Shown here in pieces: positions 1 through 10,072 of a stretch of DNA of 64,000 nt. Made by a program: the position numbers and the translations under genes. The notes under the pieces are model-generated. The model was not told the DNA's origin. It saw nothing but the letters and a program-made list of their open reading frames with translations, and made no database searches. Origin of the DNA: Maylandia zebra (Eukaryota; Chordata; Actinopteri; Cichliformes; Cichlidae); NCBI RefSeq assembly GCF_041146795.1, contig NC_135177.1, positions 37,356,560 to 37,420,559 of the forward strand. The letters run 5' to 3'. Within the stretch, counting starts at the first letter, position 1. Each line of letters begins with the position of its first letter.

Positions 1-170
1 CTGCCGGAGGTTTCTTCCTGTTAAAAGGGAGTTTTTCCTTCCCACTGTCGCCAAAGTGCTGCTCATAGGGGGTCATATGATTGTTGGGTTTTTCTCTGTA
101 TCTATGAAGCGCCTTGAGGTGACTTTTGTTGTGATTTGGCGCTATATAAATAAAATTGAATTGAATTAAA
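1..170 (+). mobile_element. 3' tail of a non-LTR element (LINE or LINE-mobilised SINE), 5' end outside the window
   Basis: The stretch ends in a short direct repeat of the ATTGA type just after GGCGCTATATAAATAAAATT. Such a tail is typical of L2-like LINEs and their SINE partners in fish. A diverged relative with the same GCGCC-TGAGGT box and the same tail appears near 55080-55122. The element is transcribed on the plus strand and its 5' part lies before base 1. The exact family is not known from this piece alone. Confidence 0.6.
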
Positions 171-615
171 CAAAGATAGTGGAGGGCGTTATACAGCAGT
201 TGTTTTGTTTGACAGCCCTGTTAAAGATTAATATCAGCCTGCACACGCTCCAGAGAGCTTTTCTTCGAATTCTTTAATTCTCACTCGCTTTTGCAACTTT
301 GTACTTTTGTGTTACTCGCAGCAACAACTCCACCTCATTGTTAGTCCATTTAACACACTCGCTGCTTTCCCTCGACATTTTGCCGCCACGTTTCAGAGAG
401 CGGGAAAGTAAATAAGCGGCAGACAGAAATGAGGCAGGTCGAATCTTCTTGCGTTTCACGCATGCACAAGAATAATTTACAGTCCAGTGTGACTCAAACC
501 TCGGCAGAGTCAGAAGGTCGCTGTGTGGCTATCTTTCATTACAGTCTTTGCACCACAGAAGAAAGTGACTCATACAACTTTGATAACTTTCAGTAAAAGC
601 TGAACTCGACCTTAC

Positions 616-1481
616 CTCCAACATAAAGCTTTGTCTTTGCTTCCTTAAAGTTCTTCCACCCGTCGAGCTTCACTCTGCAGAAGTACGTGCCGTTATCAGT
701 CAGCTGTACATCCCTGATGAGGAGCGACCCATTCCCCCATCGAGGGTCTCCTTTCAGGGAATGTTTTAAATCGGAAAATGCACAGGGATTGGCTCCATGC
801 ATGGAATCATTTTTTACTGGACAGTCCAAGAACGGAGGAGTGTTTGATGCTATGAACTTCCATGTGACCTTGATCATTCCTGAATAATCCCGTGTGGGGG
901 TGAAGAAGCAGCCGAGGACAGCATCTTCCCCTCTGGAGACTCTGACCCCTGGAGAGACGGTCAGCTTCCATCCAGCTGAGACAGAACCTGACAGAACACA
1001 TCTGGATGGTTATTTTCATGTTTGAACTCACTGCACAGCTCCAACCAGCGACACTGGGACTCTAGCAGACCTCTGAAGATGCTCTGAGACACCAGCAGCA
1101 GGTTCTATAAGACCTGCAGAACATCCTCCAGCCTGCTGCGTCTGGACCAGGAGCCCCTCGGCCTTCAGAGACGCTCCTGGTCCAACGAGGACACGTTTAT
1201 CCATCTGTGGCCTGGTTTGAAAAAGCTCTAACCTCTGTGCTGTGGTGTTCACCACCGACCGCCGTGACTTTCAGTGACGGAAATACAAAGCCGTTCCTCA
1301 TTAAACTCTTATGTCCTGTGTGTCTGAATGAATGACTTAAAGGAAAATCCAGATCTAAAGTCAGGATATCTCTACTGTGAGTCTTATGATCCTCTCTGGT
1401 GCCGTCCTGCTTCAACCCAGATTCAAAGTTCTTACCTGAGACGATCGCACTCAGAATGAGGGAGAAACGCTGCGGCCACAT
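616..1481 (-). CDS. Siglec-15-like V-set immunoglobulin receptor, partial (exons 1-2; the rest is left of the window)
   Basis: Exon 1 (1436-1481) encodes a signal peptide starting MWPQRFSLIL and ends in a consensus GTAAGA donor in phase 1. Exon 2 (616-987, or 616-975 with the alternative nearby AG) encodes one V-set domain and ends at a GTAAGG donor, again in phase 1. The V domain has the B-strand Cys (AVLGCFF), the F-strand motif DNGTYFCRV, and an extra Cys pair (LDCPV and ANPC). In known Siglec-15 a similar extra pair (FRC and ELC) and the YFCRVE arginine that contacts sialic acid occur at matching places, and GDPR here matches GNPR there. I infer a lectin-like receptor of the Siglec-15 group. 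No further Ig, membrane or tail exon could be recognised at 1-590, so the gene probably continues to the left. It is a diverged paralogue of the gene at 7533. Confidence 0.65.
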
Positions 1482-1493
1482 CCTCAGACTGAC

Positions 1494-1566
1494 AAAGAAA
1501 TGAAGCCGTCAAACAACAAATTCAGGAAGTGTCAAATGTGTCATTTCTAAATTGATCATTTCCTGT
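1494..1566 (-). promoter_or_regulatory. Upstream region of the siglec15-like gene with two ETS-type sites
   Basis: Directly upstream of the start codon lie CAGGAAGT (1523-1530) and TTTCCTGT (1559-1566), opposed GGAA cores of the kind bound by ETS factors such as PU.1. A second copy of this arrangement, with nearly the same spacing, occurs at 4024-4070. No TATA box was seen. That the sites act in myeloid cells is inference from the role of PU.1 in mammalian SIGLEC15 expression. Confidence 0.35.
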
Positions 1567-1739
1567 TAGTTAAAGAGAAGAATAAATATGTGAGCGAGCC
1601 CAGGGCCACCTCAGGGTTTCACACATTTTACTGCCTGTTTTCTTTGTGTTTTCATGTTTGTCAATCAGGACGTTTGCTGGAGTCTGGTGGTCTTCATCAA
1701 AGCCTGTCTCTGTGACGAAGCTGCTTTTCACAGTGTGCT

Positions 1740-2238
1740 TGTCACAGCTGGGGCAGCAGTCGTGTGGTGGAGTTAAATGAGGACCCAAGATGCAGGAAAC
1801 TGCTAGATGCAGGTGAGCGTTTTATTTACAACGTGTGAAATATACAGAGAAATGAGGGTGTCGAGGACTGCACGAAGACACGAACCTAAACTAGGAAAAA
1901 CGAATAAACCTGAAACACGAGATGGAACAGAGAAACACGGAGAGATACCAACTAATGCAGAGAAACACAGACGACGCGACGAGGAGCACAGGCAGACACA
2001 CACCATAAATACACACACCGGTAATCAGGACATGGCCCACAGGAACGAGACAACACAACCTACAAAGTAAAACAGGAAACACACAGACTGTTTTACTACA
2101 TGACTCGGGGACATGAACAGAGCACAGAGGGAGACACAGGAAGGGCTGATAAAACACTTGAGCACTAAACACAAGAACCAAACCCTGAGAACTAACAGCA
2201 AAATTAGAATAAACACAAAACGCTCCAGGATCATGGCA
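1740..2238 (-). mobile_element. Solo LTR, probably Ty3/gypsy type
   Basis: The 499-base element has TG...CA ends (TGTCAC on the left, ATGGCA on the right) and is flanked by a perfect 5-base target duplication, GTGCT, at 1735-1739 and 2239-2243. Read on the minus strand it has an AATAAA signal near its 3' end. No internal retroviral coding region or second LTR is present, so it is a solo LTR left by recombination. It shares the opening and closing boxes with the LTR at 5986 but is clearly diverged. It lies upstream of both siglec genes. Confidence 0.8.
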
Positions 2239-2952
2239 GTGCTGCTGCTCGGGTCTCTGACTCAAACCTGTTTCAGTTTGATTTCTGACATTTAAATAAT
2301 GAACAATATCAAACATATTTAAGGTTTCTAAATACTCAGACTTTGTTTACTTCACAGCCCTTCAATGGCGTTTCTGTGAGGAGACCCGCTTCAGACACAT
2401 GTGGCCCCGCCCACACAGCCCTACAGGTCACCCACACCTGCATGTCTGCTACGATGTAATAACAAGGAAACACCACACAGGAGACAGTAAGAAGGTGAAA
2501 GCAGCACATGTTTTACGTCTCATATGTGATATAAGGCTGAGAGAAGGACGTCGCCATACTGTATATGAGGCGCTTTTAATTCAACTGGAAAATAAAAGCA
2601 TGGCATCATTTCAAAAACGCTGATAAGCCGACCATGAACTGAAGCTTGTGTGCGCCTCCCAAACCTGCAGCACAGGCCTTTAAAACAGTCATTAAGAAAC
2701 GTAGCGGAGCATCAGGCTGGTGCAGACCTCATGAAGCTGCTCTTGGACAGCTCTCTTCATTCAGCCGCTGTAACATAGCTGGTACTTATGTGTAGCACAG
2801 TTGCCTGTGCAGAGTTTGACTTTTGCAGCTGTGAGCGAGAGTCTGTTTTATGGTATTATTTGTTACCCCACTGTGGCCCAGGCATGGGCCCACTGTGGCC
2901 CCACACCATGCTGCCCCACATCTGCAAACATTTGGTTTAAACTGAATAACAC

Positions 2953-3944
2953 CAGTGTTGGTCAAGTTACTTGAAAAAAGTAATCAGTAACTAATTACCG
3001 ATTACTTCCCCAAAAAAGTAATCCCGTTACTTTACTGATTACTTATTTTCAAAAGTAATTAATTACTTAGTTACTTAGTTACTTTTTAAAAACACGATTT
3101 ACACCCTGAAGAGGTGATAAAGTGATAGATCTTTCAGCCCAATTCTACTTTTTCTACATAATCCATCACACAAAATGTAATCAAATGGAAAAGTCTCTTT
3201 TTAAAACTTGTTTATTAGTTTTAATCTTTTAATTTTATGCATCAAGCAAACATTTAATTATCTGCAACATTCTCTGACTGGAAGAAATTAGTTTAACATT
3301 TAAACCTATTTTCTGCACATTCCAGCACATAAAATAAAATATTTTGTGTGTTTACACTCAGTCTTTCAAATAGATGCAAGTAAAACACAGCAGAAAATAA
3401 ATAAAGTCAAAGACTCAGCGGTCCTGTTGCTCTATTTTCACCTGTACAGCAGGAGTGGGGTAGGCGGAGGTTTACCCTGGTGCAGGTGTGCCGCGGTCAG
3501 TGGAAGAATCTGCGAGTTTCTCTGTGAGGTTCCCATTACGTCGTAGCTACTCGGTGCTTGTTGGAAGTTTAGGGGTTTTTTTCGCTGTAAAAAGAAGTTT
3601 TCTTCCCACGCACAGCGGACACTAATGTTTTTGTCACTTTATATGGAATCAAACTCAAAGTAAGGTCAGTACTTCCACGCTTTAAACGCTGCACGCTCAT
3701 ACTCTCTCTGCACTCGATATGTGATCCATTGTTGATCTGCACACAGCTGTTGTCATGAACGGCGCACTTGCTTACGTCACTGTCATGAGACACTCGCAGG
3801 AAAATCACGGTTTTAGTAACGCAGTAACGCAGCGTTCCTACGGGAAAGTAACGGTAATCTAATTACTGTTTTTGCAATAGTAATCCCTTACTTTACTCGT
3901 TACCTGAAAAAAGTAATCAGATTACAGTAACGCGCCCATCTCTG
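2953..3944. mobile_element. Non-autonomous hAT-type DNA transposon
   Basis: The element is bounded by inverted CAG-type ends (CAGTGTTGG at the left, CCATCTCTG at the right) and flanked by a perfect 8-base target duplication, AATAACAC, at 2945-2952 and 3945-3952, as expected for hAT. Its ends are rich in GTTACT/AGTAAC motifs arranged in opposite orientation. No transposase frame is visible. It is inserted in the duplicated siglec15-like 5' fragment described at 3985. Confidence 0.8.
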
Positions 3945-3984
3945 AATAACACTGATAAGATACGAGGGCTGTGATGCATGTAGC

Positions 3985-4080
3985 GGGCCTCATCCTCAGA
4001 CTGACTGCACACAGAGAGTAAAACAGGAAGTTCTGAGAAAACCGTCATCTCTAAACTAAGTGTTTCCTGTCACGTAGACG
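3985..4080 (-). pseudogene. Possible decayed duplicate of the siglec15-like first exon and promoter
   Basis: The 15-base block CATCCTCAGACTGAC (3991-4005) is identical to 1479-1493, which covers the start codon of the siglec15-like gene and its 5' side. Beyond it, CAGGAAGT and TTTCCTGT follow at nearly the same spacing (36 bases in one copy, 39 in the other). The reading frame from the ATG at 3993 on the minus strand does not keep the signal-peptide sequence, and an hAT element is inserted 47 bases further on. I infer a broken tandem duplicate. Chance similarity is not excluded. Confidence 0.45.
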
Positions 4081-4785
4081 AAGCAGAGAAACAGAGACCA
4101 CTTCCCAACCGGTTTTACACCTTTTATTTTTACTTATATTTTATGTGTCTTTACAGATTGAATTTAGCTCCACATGTTGATGTGCTGATGGAGCACTCAC
4201 TGTGTTTGGACTCGAGTGATCCCGATCTGTGGCTGCAGTTTAAAATACCTTTGAATGTTTCTGAATCCTCCACATTTTCATTATTTCCAGGTCAACGTGG
4301 AAATGTGAGGGTCAGACTGGGACATTAATGGGACTGTTTTAAAATGAAGACGTGTTTCCAACTGTGGAGCAACATTATGGAATCATGAAGTGAAAGCTTG
4401 CATGAGGCACATGAACAGTTTCAGTTCATATAAAGAAAACAGCATCACAGTCTGAGTCACATGCTTCCATTTATCAGGTTTTTTTGTTTGTTGTGTTTGT
4501 TTTATGATGCGTGCTGATGTGCACAGGAACATTTACGTGCATGCAGAGAGACATTCTGTTAGTACACATATACGCACGAACAGCAGCTTCATGGGATTTA
4601 GCTACGTCCAAGTCTGGAAATCATTTTCATTTTATATTCAAACTCTGGACTTTTGCTCGTTTCAAGCTCTGGGACTGCAGTAGCGTAGCTTTGCATCACA
4701 AAAGCAGAATAAACACAGAGCAAAACTTAACTTTAAATTTTCTTATCGGAAATTTGTGGTTAAATATACTTTTTGTTTTTTCTGC
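4081..4785. other. Intergenic stretch without recognisable features
   Basis: A-T rich sequence with only short, unsupported frames. No homology, repeat ends or regulatory blocks were recognised. Confidence 0.5.
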
Positions 4786-6740
4786 CTGTCCCGTTTGGCT
4801 CTTTTGCATCAGAATTGTTGTCTAAAGGCAAAGAAAGATGCCCAACGGATTTACTTTACCAAATAGACCATCCCAGCCGTAATGGTCTATTTGATTCACC
4901 TTTTATTGTTTATTTTATTTATTTTTTATTTTCACTTGCTAGATACGGGACAGACTTGACTGGGGAAAAGAAAAAGGAGAAAGAAAGAGGGAAAGAAAAA
5001 CAGCGGGGAAGAGGGACGGGGGAGAAGGGCAAAAAACAAAAATCAACAGAATAAGCAGACAAAAAAAAAATGCATCTATCAATCACCTGGATCACCTGCT
5101 GAGAAAGAAAAAAGAAAGCAAGCAGAAGAGAACAAGAGTAATAGAATAAACAGCATCACAATGATATATGGGAATATGACAGTAAATACTAAATGTTAAA
5201 CATTATTGTGCAGCACATAAGATCAACAGAACACAGTGTGCTTTGAGGTAGGAGCCAAAAAGGGTGTAGTTTGTGGGTGTGATCACCCGTGTGTACACCT
5301 GTGAGCATGGACGCGCTTGTTTTTTTAAAAGGTTCCTTCATGTAATGATCTGCTAGAGGGTGTGGGGGGGGGGCCACAGCCCCGTCCTCCAGGGCATGAA
5401 GCAGGTATGGAGGAGATCAAAACTCCAGACATCCAGAGGCCCCCAGAACACAAGAGACCAAGGAAGACCAACAGAGGGGCAGCTGCGCCACTGTCCCAGA
5501 AAGAGCTGAGGAGAGTCCCAGATGAGGGCTCACTCAGCAGCCGCGGAGCAGAAGCCAGGGGGAGTTGCAGTGACGCGCCCGTGAGCTCCGCCGGCCCCCA
5601 GCTGCGCCTGAGTGACCGAGCCCCAGGCCGAGAGGCCGGGGGCACCCCACCTCCGAAGTGGCCCGAGCGAGCCCCAGGCTCCAGGCCCCGATAAGCGGCC
5701 GCCAAGGAGTGAGCCGGTGTGTACCTGGACGCCCACTCCCGGACACAAAGAACCTCCAACGCACCGACGTCTGAGGGAGTCCGCCACTGGCAGGGGAAGT
5801 GGTGGTGGGGGGAGATAGGCCTCCAAACCTTGGAGGGCCTGAGATGTCCCCAGAGAGGTGGCGTCTGATACCCAGCCTGACATATAGACACAGACATACA
5901 GGCACACACAGACACAAACATCCATTCCCACCCTCATGCTCTCATATGCACTTACTCCACACTCAACCAACGTGGAGACAGACATTGTCACGGCTGCCGA
6001 GGCGAGCCGTGTGGAATAAATGAGGATCCAAGCGCAGGCAGTCGTAGAGGAGTGAAGGTGATTTATTGAACACAAAAGCACAAACCTGAATGAAAACGAG
6101 CAGAGGAGGATGACGATGAACAGCAGGGAGAAGACACGGTGGCTACACAGACTGACACTGAGTAATACAGACGAACCGGCAACAGGCAGGAGAACACACA
6201 GGGCTTAAATGCACACACCAGTAATCAGGGGATGAGAGACAAGAGGGCAACACAGCTGGGAGGAATCTGGGCTGACGGGACAGGGGAAATGTAAACTGAT
6301 CACACTCACATACGACACGGACCTTCACAATAAGACAGGAAACTCAGATACATGGAACCAGACAAGACATTGAACTAAACAGACAGATTCACAAACAGAT
6401 GGGGAGACACCATAGACAGACAGGTACAGACGCAGACTTAGAGGCAGACCGAATATAACACAGAACTTAAACAATCATCATCTAGAAAATGATAACAAAC
6501 TAAAAGCGCTGGGTCACCGACCCAGGACCATGACAGACATAAAGAGACGCTGTACACACGATCACACTCCCCAAGCGTACTCTACAAACCGGGTCTAGGT
6601 ACCCTTGCCCCTGGAGGGGGGAACTGCACCCAGACCCAGGTGGTGTTACCCTTTTCCCTGCGGTGGGGGAAGGCAGACCGCCCCGACTCCACAGCAGCAG
6701 GGAGGCCCCGCATGCAGGGGGAGCACACTGCCCCCAGGTG
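4786..6740 (-). repeat. Long interspersed repeat, copy A (unclassified, perhaps L1-derived), split by a solo LTR
   Basis: Two parts of this stretch recur in the window. The left edge (CCCGTTTGG followed by CATCAGAATTGTTGTCT) recurs at 25168, next to an L1 fragment, and 5535-6708 recurs at 26516-27140 without the LTR. Copies sharing a left edge but not a right edge suggest a LINE-type element read on the minus strand, with 5' truncation. It contains a purine-rich A/G run (about 4965-5060), a GC-rich middle and no intact domain. Long frames here, such as one of 198 residues on the minus strand, carry no recognisable domain and are shared by the copies, so I treat them as non-genic. Confidence 0.6.
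5986..6535 (-). mobile_element. Solo LTR (Ty3/gypsy type) nested in repeat copy A
   Basis: The 550-base element starts TGTCACGG and ends CCATGACA, with a perfect 5-base duplication GACAT at 5981-5985 and 6536-6540. The related repeat at about 26965-26973 has the uninterrupted site with a single GACAT, which is direct evidence of insertion. Read on the minus strand it has a TATA-like TTTAAG box and an AATAAA signal close to its end, as in an LTR promoter and polyadenylation region. No internal region remains. Confidence 0.88.
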
Positions 6741-7260
6741 GCAGAAATGTAATCAGTCAACATTTGAGGACTTTAATTTCAAACAAACAATGCTTCTAAC
6801 CTGCCGACTGTTGACCTCACCCGTCCACTCGTCAGCTTTTCAGCACGTTCTCTTTATCGATTTGATCTAAAATACAAACTGTAATATTTTACTATTAACC
6901 GTTTTATCTTTACTTACAATCAGGATGTAGAATCCTGAGGACAGAACACAGGATCCAGTTCAGTACATAAAATATTAAAAATAAAACAGTAGTTAAAATA
7001 ATCTAAAATTTCACTAAGAAAGGAAAGAAACATAAAATAATACAACATTGTGAGACTGCAGAGTGCAGGGATGACATGCGCACGTTCAGTATGTTACTCG
7101 TGTATTTCTTGGAGTATTTCTACACTATTGTACTTGTTCACGAGTACACGGTGTGAATACTTTCATCCAAACGTGTTGAGCTGATTTTATTTCTGCAGCT
7201 CAGACCTGAGTTCCTCTTCACGGTTTCAGTCGTGCAAACACAGCAAAGTTCAGATCACAT
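6741..7260. other. Intergenic stretch upstream of siglec15, nothing recognised
   Basis: A-T rich DNA between the repeat and the siglec15 promoter. No coding potential or repeat boundary was recognised. Confidence 0.5.
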
Positions 7261-7275
7261 GGAAGCTTGACGGGG

Positions 7276-7283
7276 TATAAATA
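7276..7283 (+). promoter_or_regulatory. TATA box of siglec15
   Basis: TATAAATA lies 257 bases before the siglec15 start codon in a locally G-rich context. A start site about 30 bases downstream would place the CA repeat at 7322-7498 in the 5' UTR. Confidence 0.6.
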
Positions 7284-7321
7284 GAGAAACGGAAAATCAT
7301 GAGCGACGTCCTGGGAGGGAC

Positions 7322-7368
7322 TGACTCACACACACTCACACAGACACAGACACACACACACACACACA

Positions 7369-7438
<70 letters not shown>

Positions 7439-7460
7439 CACACACACACACACACACAGA

Positions 7461-7497
<37 letters not shown>

Positions 7498-7498
7498 A
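7322..7498 (+). repeat. Interrupted (CA)n microsatellite in the probable siglec15 5' UTR
   Basis: About 177 bases of CA dinucleotides broken by CT and GA variants. It lies between the TATA box and the siglec15 start codon at 7533. Long frames across it are artefacts of the repeat. Confidence 0.9.
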
Positions 7499-7532
7499 GC
7501 CGTCCTGTTTCTTTGTCTTATCTGGTCGGATC

Positions 7533-9354
7533 ATGGACGCCCGGCTGCTCTGCAGCACTCTGACCCTGCTGCTGTCCGTCACACGAGGTGAGCTGATTTA
7601 CGCACGTTGTCTTAATGTGCCAGGATGTGATGTCATTTCTGTGCTTTAATACAGACAGAAGCATCCTCACAGATTCTTTCAGAGAAACGGCAGAACTTTA
7701 GAAAAGTGATGAGAAGCTTAAAAATGAGCCAAATGTATAATAAGTGTGCTTTATTTGCCATTTGTGCGTCTGTTGTGTCTCTGAATCACATCAGTGCTTC
7801 ACAAACCCAAACTTGTATTTGTAATGACCACCAGGGGGCGACTGCTCCAGTTCTGAGAGGTCTGATTACAGGTCTGTGAGTCATCTGACGGTTTTTGTTT
7901 TCAGGTCTTAAGTAAAATAATGATGTTAGATTATTGTGACAAAGGAGGTAAAGCACAATGATTCAGTGGTTCAGGTTTAAGGAAAAGCTGCAGGGAGCTT
8001 TTGTATCCTTGTTTCCAGACGGTGAGTGGGCGTGGTCACGACTCTGCACACTCATAGCCAGTCGCCATGAATCATTGTGCTGTTGGTCATTTTGCTAACA
8101 GCATTACAGAGTTCAGGGACTCCAACAGCTCACTGAGCACTGATACCCTGCTGCAGCTACAGCACCAGCTAGTGGTAGGTGGCTGCATAACAGCTGCACT
8201 TAGCCTCTCAGGTGATGTCAGCAAACAATGAAGTTTAAGCTTCTTCTGTGGTTGTCCAGCAACAACAGCAACATTCTGCTACTTATAACAGATTTTTACT
8301 TGAACTACTGTTTTTTCCCATCAGCCCTCAGCTCTGCAGAAGACGGCTGGTTTGTGAAGGTTCAGCCGGAGGTACGAGGCATCGAGGGCTACCCGGTGGT
8401 GCTGCCGTGCACCTTCGGCCATCCGCAGCACTCCCAGCATTCCTCCCTGCAGGTCGTGTGGCGTCTGGGCCACGGGCAGGGAGCCACCGTCCTGTACCGC
8501 TGCACCAGCCGGTCCGGAGCCCCCACCTGTGAGCCGGGGCCGAAGCAGGACCAGCGCTATCGGCTGGAGGGAAACCCGCGGGAGCACGACCTGTCGCTGC
8601 GCATCAGTAACACCATCCTGCAGGATAATGGACGCTACTACTGCCGAGTGGAGGTTCAAGGACGAGAACACATCAGCTTCGAGGACAAGATGGGGACCAG
8701 ACTGAGAGTGGAAGGTACCGCCCAAATCACTCTGCCCACAGCTGACCCAGAAACAGTCCAGCACTTGTTCTTCAGCTTGGTGTACTGAAGCTTTGTGAAA
8801 CACAGTCAGCTGATTTTAAGGGTGGATTTTCTATTACAACAGTTAGCTCGCAGCTAGAACCTTTAATCTAGTAGGATTAAGATGCATGAAGGCTTCCACA
8901 GCATCTGACTCCTCTTCCTCCTCCTCCAGCTCCTCCAAAGATCCTGGGCCTGTCGGTGGAGGGCACTGAGCAGTCCGGGTACAGAGCGCTGTGTCGGGTC
9001 CAGGGCTCCCCGCTGCCGGACGTCCAGTGGCTCGGCCCGGACGACCTGCTGGAGGGCTCTCTGCTCAGGCCGCTGGCTCAGGGCTCCACCGGCCACTACC
9101 ACACCATCAGCCAGCTGAGAGACGTGGAGCCAGGCCAACAGTACACCTGCAGCGCCTCCAACCCACTGGGTAAAGAGCAGGCCACCCTGTATGTCCTGCC
9201 CCCCCAGCCCCCTCTCTCTCTGGCCGGGGCTTCACCTCCTCTCCTGCTCCTCCTGTCAGTGTCTCTGGGGGCAAAAGTCCTCCTGCTGGTGGGGATGGGG
9301 GTGTGGATGGTGCAGGGCGGAGCTCTGCAGGGGCTCAGCTGCTGGAGGAAATGA
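7533..9354 (+). CDS. siglec15: Sialic acid-binding Ig-like lectin 15 (three exons, 289 residues)
   Basis: Exons 7533-7587, 8325-8714 and 8930-9354 have matching phases (1, 1) and good splice sites, giving 870 coding bases. Residues 1-18 form a signal peptide. The V-set domain (about 20-148) has Cys47 and Cys125, an extra Cys78/Cys87 pair, the block GNPREHDLSLR, and RYYCRVE with Arg126 at the position of the sialic-acid-binding arginine of Siglec-15. A C2-set domain follows (ALCRVQG to YTCSASN). The membrane helix (about 251-277) contains Lys264 in GAKVLLLVG; mammalian Siglec-15 uses such a lysine to pair with DAP12. Only about 12 residues follow the helix, so the tyrosine-bearing tail of the mammalian protein is absent unless an unseen splice form supplies it. 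Mammalian Siglec-15 acts in osteoclast differentiation and as a myeloid immune checkpoint. Confidence 0.88.
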
Positions 9355-9900
9355 CTGATGCCAGTCATATAATCATGGTAAAAATATATGTAATCATTGA
9401 GTTAGAACAGTATGATCTAGAAGCTGATCAAACAGTAAACATAAACATGTCTTCATGCTGATGAGACAAATGCATGCCTCGCTGCTGAGGTCATAAACGT
9501 AAAAAGATCTGTGTATGATTCCTGCTTCGAGCTGATTGGGTGAACATGACGCTGAGGAGTCCTCAGCTTCACATCATCACGGATCATAAGCGCCTTACAG
9601 ATCTGTGCCATGGAGCAAAAATGGGTGTGCCTAAAAAAGTGGCGGCTGAGAGATTTATTTGCTCATCATTAGCCACATTTGATGTGCATTTACTGAAAGT
9701 TTCTTTATTTAAGCAATAAAACCCACTAGAATTAAGTAGAATGAGAATTGTTTGCTTTGTTTTTGCTTTGGACGTGGACGCTTCATCTCTTTGCTCTTGA
9801 ATGCTTTGCTTCTTATATTGATTTTTATTGATTTTTATGCTGATTTTTTCCCTTTTTTCCGTGTGAGCTTACCTGCGATAACTTCTGGACACTTGTAGAT
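9355..9900. other. 3' region of siglec15 and spacer to the LINE
   Basis: Holds an AATAAA at about 9714 that could end the siglec15 transcript. The 5' end of the following LINE lies somewhere between here and 10073 and could not be placed. Confidence 0.4.
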
Positions 9901-10072
9901 CATTAGGACTAGAGTGTTCTTAACAGAAACAGCAACATTTTATGGTTACCTTATCCTCAGCGCTCCGTGTGTCTGTGGCCTAGACACAGCTGAAGCCTGA
10001 TTACAGCATCTGGGCACCGAGCAGCCTCAATAGCCTGGAAAGGTGCTAACCGCTAGGCTAACTAGCAACAAG

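Noticed and set aside
5325-5921. 198-codon minus-strand frame in the GC-rich repeat
   Set aside because: Lies within a repeat present twice. Frames in all phases are open because of GC content, and no domain was recognised.
7299-7649. Open frame through the CA repeat joined to the siglec15 start
   Set aside because: Threonine-histidine repeats are a microsatellite artefact. The ATG at 7533 gives a proper signal peptide.
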